A DNA stretch of 64,000 bases from Oxalobacteraceae bacterium OTU3CINTB1. GTDB taxonomy: Bacteria; Pseudomonadota; Gammaproteobacteria; Burkholderiales; Burkholderiaceae_D. Position numbers and translations under genes: made by a program. The notes below the pieces were generated by a model, which searched no databases, was not told the DNA's origin, and was given only the letters and a program-made list of their open reading frames with translations. Each line of letters starts with the position of its first letter. The stretch's first letter is position 1. Shown here piece by piece: positions 30,160 through 37,093 of the stretch. Where the stretch lies: contig CP099652.1 in assembly GCA_024123955.1 (NCBI GenBank), forward strand, positions 3,658,001 through 3,722,000, in the 5' to 3' direction.

Positions 30160-31113
30160 TCAAGCCGCCAGCGGCACCAGGAAATCGCGGCTGACGCGGT
30201 CGCCCAGTTGGTTGATGTCGGCCAGGAAGCGGGTCAGCGTCTCGTGCAGGCCGGCCTCCAGGATATCGTCGATATTGCTGAATTGCAGCGCGGCGCGCAG
30301 CCGGCCGGCCAGGCGTTCGGTATCGGCCGACACATCGTTGCGCACCTCGGCCAGGTTTTGCACCACTTCGTCCATACAGGCCAGCAGCGAGCGCGGCATG
30401 TCGCCACGCAGCATCAGCAGTTCGGCGATGCGGGCCGGCGTGATCACGTCGCGGTACACCTTGCGGTAAATCTCGAAGCCCGATACCGAGCGCAGCAGGG
30501 CGCCCCAGTAGTAGAAATCGTGCTGGCTCATCGCCTCGCTGCGGGTGGCCTCGGCGCCGCCGCCGTGGAACTTGACATCCAGGATGCGCGCCGTGTTGTC
30601 GGCCCGCTCGAGGAAGGTGCCGAGACGGATGAAATGGACGGCCTCGTCGCGCAGCATGGTGCCGACGGTCACCCCGCGCGACAGGTGCGAGCGGAACTTG
30701 ACCCATTCGAAGAACTTGCTCGGATCGTCCTCCAGCAGATCGCTGTCGAGGCGCTTCTGCATGTCGAGCCAGGTCTGGTTCTGGATTTCCCACACCTCGG
30801 TGGTCAAGGTGCCGCGCACGGCGCGGGCGTTCTCGCGCGCCTCGGTCAGGCAGGCGACGATCGACGAGGAGTTGTCGGGGTCGCGCACCATGAAATCGAT
30901 GACCTCGCGCGCCTCCAGCGTCTTGTGCTTGGCGTCGTAGGCGGCTTGCAGCTCGGAAATGCCAAGCATGGCGCGCCAGCCGTGGGCGTTGTCCTCGTCG
31001 GACTGCGGCAGCATCGACGTCTGCACGTTGACGTCGAGCATGCGGGCGGTGTTTTCGGCGCGCTCGGTATAGCGCGCCATCCAGAACAGGTGATCTGCGG
31101 TACGGCTTAACAT
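30160..31113 (-). CDS. Alpha-E domain protein of the Anbu operon
   Basis: A 317-residue, almost entirely helical protein (MLSRTADHLFWMARYTERAE at the start), the signature of the alpha-E family. It has no known catalytic activity. In many bacteria it is adjacent to, or fused with, the circularly permuted ATP-grasp protein and is thought to be its structural or substrate-carrying partner. It is 9 bases downstream of the ATP-grasp gene. Confidence 0.92.
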   Translation of the reverse strand: MLSRTADHLFWMARYTERAENTARMLDVNVQTSMLPQSDEDNAHGWRAMLGISELQAAYDAKHKTLEAREVIDFMVRDPDNSSSIVACLTEARENARAVRGTLTTEVWEIQNQTWLDMQKRLDSDLLEDDPSKFFEWVKFRSHLSRGVTVGTMLRDEAVHFIRLGTFLERADNTARILDVKFHGGGAEATRSEAMSQHDFYYWGALLRSVSGFEIYRKVYRDVITPARIAELLMLRGDMPRSLLACMDEVVQNLAEVRNDVSADTERLAGRLRAALQFSNIDDILEAGLHETLTRFLADINQLGDRVSRDFLVPLAA

Positions 31114-31122
31114 GGTGTCTCC

Positions 31123-32553
31123 TTAACGTTCCAGTATCCAGGTGTCTTTGGTGCCGCCGCCTTGCGACGAGTTCACCACCAGCGAGCCTTCCTGCAATGC
31201 CACCCGGGTCAGGCCGCCGGGCACCATCGAAATGGTTTTACCCGACAGCACGAACGGACGCAGGTCGATGTGGCGCGGCGCGATGCCGTTCTCGACATAG
31301 GTGGGGCAGGCTGACAGGGCCAGGGTCGGTTGGGCGATGTAGCCGTCCGGCTTGGCCAGCAGGCGCTGGCGGAAGTCCTCTATCTGCGCCTTGGTCGACG
31401 CCGGGCCGACCAGCATGCCGTAGCCGCCGGCGCCGTGCACCTCCTTGACCACCAGCTCGCCCAGATTGGCCAGCGTATAGTCCAGATCCTCTTTTTTGCG
31501 GCACTGGTAGGTCGGCACGTTGTTGAGCACCGGTTCCTCGGACAGGTAAAACTTGATCATATCCGGCACGAAAGGATAAATCGACTTGTCGTCGGCCACG
31601 CCGGTGCCGATGGCGTTGGCCAGGGTCACGCGGCCGGCGCGGTACACCGACAGCAGGCCCGGCACGCCGAGCGAGGAATCGGGACGGAACGCCAGCGGAT
31701 CGAGGAAATCATCGTCCAGGCGGCGGTAAATCACGTCGACACGCTTCGGTCCGCGCGTGGTGCGCATGAACACGGTGTTATCGCTGACGAACAAATCCTT
31801 GCCCTCGACCAGCTCCACGCCCATTTGCTGGGCCAGGAAGGCATGCTCGAAATAGGCCGAGTTGTACATGCCCGGCGTCATCACCACCACCGTCGGATCG
31901 TTGATGCCCATCGGCGCGACCGAGCGCAGATTGTCGAGCAGCATGTCCGGATAGTGGTCGACCGGTGCGATTTTGTTGCGCGCGAACAATTCCGGGAACA
32001 GCCGCATCATCATTTTGCGGTCTTCCAGCATATAGGAGACGCCCGAAGGCACGCGCAGATTGTCCTCCAGCACGTAGAACTCGCCGGCGCCGGCGCGCAC
32101 GATGTCGACCCCGGCGATGTGCGCGTAAATGTCCGACGCCACGTTGATGCCTTGCATCTCCGGGCGGTACTGGGCGTTTTTGTAGATCTGCTCGGCGGGA
32201 ATCAGGCCGGCCTTGATGATGTTCTGGTCGTGATAGATATCGTGAATGAACATGTTCAGCGCTTTGACGCGCTGAACCAGGCCGGCTTCCATCTTTTTCC
32301 ACTCGGCGGCGGGGATGATGCGGGGAATAGTGTCGAAGGGGATCAACCGCTCGGTGCCGGCGTCGTCGCCGTACACGGCGAAGGTGATACCGACGCGGCG
32401 GAAGGTCAAATCGGCCTCGGCCCGCTTGCGCTCGATGGTTTCGGCCGACTGGCGCTGGAGCCAGCCGCAAAACTCGCGATAGTGTTCACGTACCTCGGCG
32501 CTGGCGTGGTGTGCCAGGCCATCAGCGGTCATTTCGTTGAAAAATTTTGCCAT
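31123..32553 (-). CDS. Circularly permuted ATP-grasp ligase (type 2)
   Basis: A 476-residue protein of the CP-ATP-grasp family (formerly DUF404/DUF407). Recognisable blocks are IPRIIPAAEWKKMEAGLVQR, LEDNLRVPSGVSYMLEDRK, LVVKEVHGAGGYGMLVGP (ATP-binding lysine) and IAQPTLALS. ATP-grasp enzymes join a carboxylate to an amine through an acyl phosphate, so this is the likely peptide-bond-forming member of the operon. It is the first gene, with GAGGAA before the ATG, and the other three genes follow closely. Confidence 0.93.
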   Translation of the reverse strand: MAKFFNEMTADGLAHHASAEVREHYREFCGWLQRQSAETIERKRAEADLTFRRVGITFAVYGDDAGTERLIPFDTIPRIIPAAEWKKMEAGLVQRVKALNMFIHDIYHDQNIIKAGLIPAEQIYKNAQYRPEMQGINVASDIYAHIAGVDIVRAGAGEFYVLEDNLRVPSGVSYMLEDRKMMMRLFPELFARNKIAPVDHYPDMLLDNLRSVAPMGINDPTVVVMTPGMYNSAYFEHAFLAQQMGVELVEGKDLFVSDNTVFMRTTRGPKRVDVIYRRLDDDFLDPLAFRPDSSLGVPGLLSVYRAGRVTLANAIGTGVADDKSIYPFVPDMIKFYLSEEPVLNNVPTYQCRKKEDLDYTLANLGELVVKEVHGAGGYGMLVGPASTKAQIEDFRQRLLAKPDGYIAQPTLALSACPTYVENGIAPRHIDLRPFVLSGKTISMVPGGLTRVALQEGSLVVNSSQGGGTKDTWILER

Positions 32554-32670
32554 ATCGAACGTTCCTCTGTGGAGTGCCTTTATCTTCTATCAAGAAGTGT
32601 GCCAGAGGAAATGCCCGATATTGGTGCGTTTACACACTTGGGATAACTACACGATGGAGAATAAGGACGC

Positions 32671-32706
32671 AAAACGCCAAGGCACGCTACGAAGCATACC
32701 TTGGCG
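32671..32706 (-). terminator. Candidate terminator of the PRC-barrel gene
   Basis: An 8-bp inverted repeat (CGCCAAGG/CCTTGGCG) with a 16-base loop is followed on the minus strand by TTTTGCG. It lies 48 bases past the PRC-barrel stop codon and would separate that gene from the Anbu operon. The short T run makes it only moderately convincing. Confidence 0.55.
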
Positions 32707-32753
32707 CTGAGAATTGTGTTGGACAGAATGCAATCGTGCTGTCCCCTCAACAA

Positions 32754-33371
32754 TTACAGGTTGCCGCTGCCCGAGCCGGTGCTACCGTAGCCGGAACCGG
32801 TCTGGTTGCCGGTCTGGCTGCCGAGGCCGGTCTGCGATTGGCTGCCGATGCCGGTTTCGCTGCCAAGGCCACTCTGGCTGCCGTAGCCGGGATCGCTCTG
32901 CAGGCTGGAGCTTCCAGCGCCCATCACGCTGCCGCTGGCGGTGCGGGTGCCGAGGGCGCCTTGCTGGGTGCCGTAGAAGTTGTGCAGCTGGGTGCTGAAC
33001 TCGGCGCTGGCCATGTCGGGCCAGTTATCCTTGTCGAAGCCCGGCGCGTTTTTCAGGTGGTCTTTCGACACGTCCAGCAGGAAGCGTTTGTTGACGGTGT
33101 CCAGTTGCAGGGCTTCCCAAGGCACGGCAAACAGCTTGTCGCCCATGCCGAGCCAGCCGCCGAAGGAAAGCACCGCGTAGGCGACTTTGCCTTGGCGCAT
33201 GTCGAGCATGATTTCCTTGATATCGCCCAGGTCTTCTTCCTGGCGGTTGTAGACATCCTCGCCGATCAGGGTGTCTGCGCCCATCAGGCGGGGGCCGGGG
33301 CCGCTGTTGACGTCGAGGTCGTTATCGAGGTCGTTGTAGATGCCATAGGTGTCGCGGTCGAGGTAGCTCAT
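32754..33371 (-). CDS. PRC-barrel domain protein with Gly/Ser-rich tail
   Basis: A 205-residue protein. Residues about 30-120 form a PRC-barrel (MGADTLIGEDVYNRQEEDLG; VAYAVLSFGGWLGMGDKLFAVPWEAL), a small beta barrel found in the photosynthetic reaction centre H subunit and RimM. Stand-alone versions in proteobacteria are typically stress- or envelope-associated. The last 60 residues are a low-complexity Gly/Ser/Gln/Thr tail with loose GLGSQTG-type repeats, probably disordered. The start has GGAG 7 bases upstream. No partner is evident. Confidence 0.88.
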   Translation of the reverse strand: MSYLDRDTYGIYNDLDNDLDVNSGPGPRLMGADTLIGEDVYNRQEEDLGDIKEIMLDMRQGKVAYAVLSFGGWLGMGDKLFAVPWEALQLDTVNKRFLLDVSKDHLKNAPGFDKDNWPDMASAEFSTQLHNFYGTQQGALGTRTASGSVMGAGSSSLQSDPGYGSQSGLGSETGIGSQSQTGLGSQTGNQTGSGYGSTGSGSGNL

Positions 33372-33518
33372 GATGGTCTCCAAGTGGTTGAACAAATCCC
33401 GTCATTCATGCCGCGGGAACAAGGCTCATCATGCGTCCAGCGCGACGGTAGAGGTATAGGTGCGCGTGCGGTGTCGATGTAGGACGGGGATGAGTTACTG
33501 GAGAACATAAGGACTATG

Positions 33519-33608
33519 CAGGGCGGATTGGCGCAGCGTAATCCGCCATGCATGCGTTTCGACGGCTCATGCATTGGCGGATTACGGCTGCGCCTAATCC
33601 GCCCTACG
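33519..33608. repeat. REP-like palindromic element, complete inverted pair
   Basis: Two head-to-head copies of a unit reading GGGCGGATTAGCGCAGCG followed by TAATCCGCCATG form a long hairpin with arms of about 35 bases and a 13-base centre. Each unit also contains its own 8-bp inverted repeat (GGCGGATT/AATCCGCC). The right end supplies the stop codon of the minus-strand amino-acid dehydrogenase gene. A half copy occurs at 54871. The structure could act as a transcription terminator or RNA stabiliser. Confidence 0.85.
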
Positions 33609-34839
33609 TGGAACCGAGGCCATCAAGAGGGAACGGCAGGGGTTCGCCGCGCAGCGCGCCCGCCAGCAGTTTGGCGCTGCCGCAGGCGAACGTGAAACCG
33701 AGCGGGCCGTGGCCGACGTTGAGCCACAAGTTGCCGTAGCGCGTGGCGCCGATGATGGGCGCGCCGCCCGGAGTGGCCGGACGCAGGCCGGCCCACGTTT
33801 CGACGTTGCCGTAGTCGGCAGCGCCCGGCATGGCTTCCTTCGCCAGCCGCATCAGGCCGTGCACGCGGCGCTCCTCGATGGCGAGCCTGGCGCCGACCAG
33901 ATCGACCATGGCCGCCACCCGCAGGCGCCCGCCGATGCGCGCGTACAGCACCTTGCGCTCGAAGTCGGTCACGCTGATTTCCGGCGCGTGGTCGACCGCG
34001 CGTATCGGCGCCGTCAGGCTGTAGCCTTTCAGCGGATAAAGGGGTAAATAGATGCCGGCGCGGCCCGCCAGATCGCGGCTGTCGATGCCGGCCGCAAGCA
34101 CATAATGATCGCCGCCGATGGGGCCGATCGAGGTGTCGAGTCCGGACACCCGGCCGCCGTCGACCGTCAAGGCGTGCACATCGGCATGCGTGACGCCGAG
34201 GAAGTTCGGGTGTGCCCGCAGGCGCAGCTCCAGCGCCAGGCAGAACGCGTGGCAGTCGGCCACCGCCTCGCCCGGGTTGAAGATGCCGCCAGCCAGCACG
34301 CTTTGCAACGCCGCCAGCGCCGGTTCGCGCGCCACGGCGGCGGCCGGCGACAAGACCTCGGCATCGGCGGCGGCCGCGCCGGCCGCGCGCTCGAACAGGG
34401 CGCGGTTGCGATAGACGACCAGCTTGCCGGCGTCGCGCCAGGCGAACTCGGAAGGCGGCAGCACCGGCGACAATTCGGCCATCGCGTTGCGGCTCAGTTC
34501 GCCCAATTGCAGCAAGGTGGCGGTGGTGCGGCGGTTGGCGTCGGCATTGCAGTTGCGCAGGAATTGCAGGAACCAGCGCCATTGTCTCGGGTCGGCCTCC
34601 AGACGGAGCCGTAGCGGCCCGTCCGGCTGGAACAGCCACTGCAGCGCCTTCAGCGGCACCCCGGCGTCGGCCAGCGGCGCCACGTAGCGATAGCTGAGCT
34701 GACCGCCATTGCGGTAGCTGGCCATGCTGCCGACTTGCGCCTCGCGCTCGACCAGGCGCACCTGAAAGCCGGCCTCGGCCAACCACCAGGCCGACGTCAG
34801 GCCGACCACGCCACCGCCGATGACGACGATCTCGCTCAT
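33604..34839 (-). CDS. D-amino acid dehydrogenase-like FAD oxidoreductase
   Basis: A 411-residue flavoprotein of the DadA/glycine oxidase group. The N-terminal FAD motif is IVVIGGGVVGLTSAWWLAEAG, the family block ASYRNGGQLSYRYVAPLAD follows, and the C-terminal GLRPATPGGAPIIG and VGHGPLGFTFACGS segments are typical of DadA, which oxidises D-amino acids such as D-alanine to keto acids with electrons passed to quinone. The stop codon TAG lies within the REP-like element, so the last codons may have been changed by its insertion. It is divergent from murQ, 213 bases away. Confidence 0.88.
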   Translation of the reverse strand: MSEIVVIGGGVVGLTSAWWLAEAGFQVRLVEREAQVGSMASYRNGGQLSYRYVAPLADAGVPLKALQWLFQPDGPLRLRLEADPRQWRWFLQFLRNCNADANRRTTATLLQLGELSRNAMAELSPVLPPSEFAWRDAGKLVVYRNRALFERAAGAAAADAEVLSPAAAVAREPALAALQSVLAGGIFNPGEAVADCHAFCLALELRLRAHPNFLGVTHADVHALTVDGGRVSGLDTSIGPIGGDHYVLAAGIDSRDLAGRAGIYLPLYPLKGYSLTAPIRAVDHAPEISVTDFERKVLYARIGGRLRVAAMVDLVGARLAIEERRVHGLMRLAKEAMPGAADYGNVETWAGLRPATPGGAPIIGATRYGNLWLNVGHGPLGFTFACGSAKLLAGALRGEPLPFPLDGLGST

Positions 34840-35052
34840 CGTTCACTGTCTCCCGATGACAACAACATTATTCCGATAGCCGGCCGCAAGCCGGACCGGA
34901 TGCGGCCCAGAATAGCGCGCCCCGTCCGCCGCTACCAATGAAAACCGGCGCTGGCTCCATAACCTTATGGAATGCGCGTCCGGCAACGTTTCATGCCTCA
35001 AGCCCGCGTTTGGCGATTACACTCACGGTATCAAACCCATCGAGGCATGACG

Positions 35053-35937
35053 ATGCTCAGAACCGAAATTCCCAGCCAGGAACATGCCGGCCTGGACCAG
35101 TATCCGGTGCCCGACCTGGTCGACACGCTGATTGCCGACCAGCTCAATGCCATCGCCGCGGTCCGCCAGGCGGCGGGGCAGATCTGTGCCGTCGTCGAGG
35201 CGGCCGTGCCCCGCATCGCCTCCGGCGGGCGCCTGATCTACGTGGGCGCCGGCACCTCGGGCCGGCTCGGCGTGCTCGACGGCGTCGAACTGCACCCTAC
35301 CTTTTCTTGGCCGCACGAGCGCGCGCTGTCGCTGCTGGCCGGCGGCAAGGGCGCCATGTTCCAGGCGGTCGAGGGCGCCGAGGATGACGCCGGCCAGGGT
35401 GGCGCGGATCTCGCGGCGCTGCGGCCGGGACCGAAGGATGTGGTGCTGCTGCTGGCCGCCTCGGGCGCCACGCCGTACGTGCTCGGCGCGCTGGAGGCCG
35501 CCCGCGCCAGCGAGGCGCTCACCGTCGGCATCGCCAACAATCCGGACGCGCCGCTGGTCCTGCGCGCCGGAATCGGCATCACGCTCGATACCGGCCCGGA
35601 AATCATCTCCGGCAGCACGCGTCTAAAGGCCGGCACCTCGCAAAAAATCGTGCTCAACACCATTTCCAGCGCCATCATGGTCCGCCTGCACAAGGTCTAC
35701 GGCAACCTGATGGTCGATATGAAGCCGAGCAACTCCAAGCTGGTCCAGCGCGCCGTGGCGCTGACGATGCACGCCACCGGCGCCGACGAGGCCCGCGCCC
35801 GGGCGGCCCTGGCCCAATGCGGCTTTCACGTCAAAGTCGCCATCGTGGCCTTGCTCAAGGAACTATCGATACCGCAGGCGCAGGCCTTGCTCGACCGCAG
35901 CGCGGGCAGTGTACGCGCCGCACTCCTGCTACAGTAA
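35053..35937 (+). CDS. murQ: N-acetylmuramic acid 6-phosphate etherase MurQ
   Basis: A 294-residue SIS-domain enzyme that splits the lactyl ether of MurNAc-6-phosphate to GlcNAc-6-phosphate and D-lactate in cell-wall recycling. Diagnostic blocks are IYVGAGTSGRLGVLDGVE, KGAMFQAVEGAEDD, GIANNPDAPL, TGPEIISGSTRLKAGTSQK and VYGNLMVDMKPSN. The start at 35053 has GAGG 7 bases upstream; an ATG two codons earlier is also possible. It is followed by a LysR regulator 29 bases downstream on the same strand. Confidence 0.95.
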   Translation: MLRTEIPSQEHAGLDQYPVPDLVDTLIADQLNAIAAVRQAAGQICAVVEAAVPRIASGGRLIYVGAGTSGRLGVLDGVELHPTFSWPHERALSLLAGGKGAMFQAVEGAEDDAGQGGADLAALRPGPKDVVLLLAASGATPYVLGALEAARASEALTVGIANNPDAPLVLRAGIGITLDTGPEIISGSTRLKAGTSQKIVLNTISSAIMVRLHKVYGNLMVDMKPSNSKLVQRAVALTMHATGADEARARAALAQCGFHVKVAIVALLKELSIPQAQALLDRSAGSVRAALLLQ

Positions 35938-35966
35938 CGCGAAGATGCGTTATTGAAAGAGGGACC

Positions 35967-36857
35967 ATGCGGTTACGGCACATAGAAGTTTTCCACGCGA
36001 TCATGCAAGTCGGCACCATCAGCGGCGCGGCGCAAGTGCTGCACATTTCCCAGCCGGCCGTCACCAAGGTGCTGCAGCATTGCGAGCTGCAACTGGGCAT
36101 GCCGCTGTTCGAGCGGGTGCGCGGCAAGCTGTATCCGAAGCCGGAGGCGCACCGCCTGTTCGCCGAAACCGAAAAGCTGCACCACGAACTGCAAGGCATC
36201 CGCCGCCTCGCCGCCAGCCTCAAAAGCCGCACCGTGGAGACCATCCGCCTGGTGGCCACGCCGACGATCGCCGTCAGCGTCTTGCCGCAGGCGATGAGCG
36301 AATGGCGCCGCGCCTTCGCCGACACCCGCTGCGAGCTGGCGACGCACCACACCAGCGAGATCATCAACACGCTGCGCCTCGGCGAGGCCGATCTTGGCCT
36401 GTCGTTGCAGGACCCGCGCCATCCCGGCATCATCGCCGAACCGATCGCGCAAGGGGTAATGACGGTGATCGCGCCGCCGGGCACCTGGTCGGCGGCGGAA
36501 GAGGGCGAGCCGCTGTCGGCCTGCGGCCTGAAAGGCGAGCTGATCGGCTACACCGACAACGATCCGCTGGGCGCGCAAGTGGAGGCCGCCTGCGAGGCGC
36601 AAGGCATCGCGCCCTCGGTCCACACCGTGGTGCAAACCTACCAGATCGCCCGCTCGCTGGTGGAGGCGGGCGGTGGCATGGCGGTGGTCGACCCGTTCAC
36701 CGCCGCCTCGGGACGCGGCCGGCTGCAAAGCCGTCCCTGGTCGCCCGCCATTCCGATCCCGCTATATCTATTGACGCCAGCCCACGCGCCGCTGTCGCAC
36801 GGCGCACGCCGCTTGGCTGACAGCATTGCGACGGCCGCGAGGACGCTGCTCGAATAG
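35967..36857 (+). CDS. LysR-family transcriptional regulator
   Basis: A 296-residue LysR-type regulator. The winged helix-turn-helix is at the N-terminus (MRLRHIEVFHAIMQVGTISG; AAQVLHISQPAVTKVLQ), followed by the two-lobed effector domain. GAGGGA lies just before the ATG. Its position between murQ and the TonB receptor gene makes it the probable local regulator of the dadA-like, murQ and receptor genes, with a D-amino acid or muropeptide as a plausible inducer; this is inferred from position only. Confidence 0.92.
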   Translation: MRLRHIEVFHAIMQVGTISGAAQVLHISQPAVTKVLQHCELQLGMPLFERVRGKLYPKPEAHRLFAETEKLHHELQGIRRLAASLKSRTVETIRLVATPTIAVSVLPQAMSEWRRAFADTRCELATHHTSEIINTLRLGEADLGLSLQDPRHPGIIAEPIAQGVMTVIAPPGTWSAAEEGEPLSACGLKGELIGYTDNDPLGAQVEAACEAQGIAPSVHTVVQTYQIARSLVEAGGGMAVVDPFTAASGRGRLQSRPWSPAIPIPLYLLTPAHAPLSHGARRLADSIATAARTLLE

Positions 36858-37093
36858 ACTTTATTCTTTACTCCGTGGCAAAAATGATACAAATGCCATT
36901 CCGCAAATGGAGCCCGGCTGGCATCCTCCTTCTGCGCCGCTCACTTTATGACTAAAAGTTATAACCTCAAAAGCTATTTTCATTGGATGGCGACAAAGTC
37001 GAGCGGCTAATCTGGGTTGGCGGGACAGCGCGGCGCAACGACGCCGCCAGCCGCCAGTCGCGATAGATCGCAGGCACATCAAAGGGAGAGGCC

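Noticed and set aside
33519..33608. CRISPR-like repeat
   Set aside because: There are only two units in inverted orientation without regular spacers, which is the layout of a REP pair.
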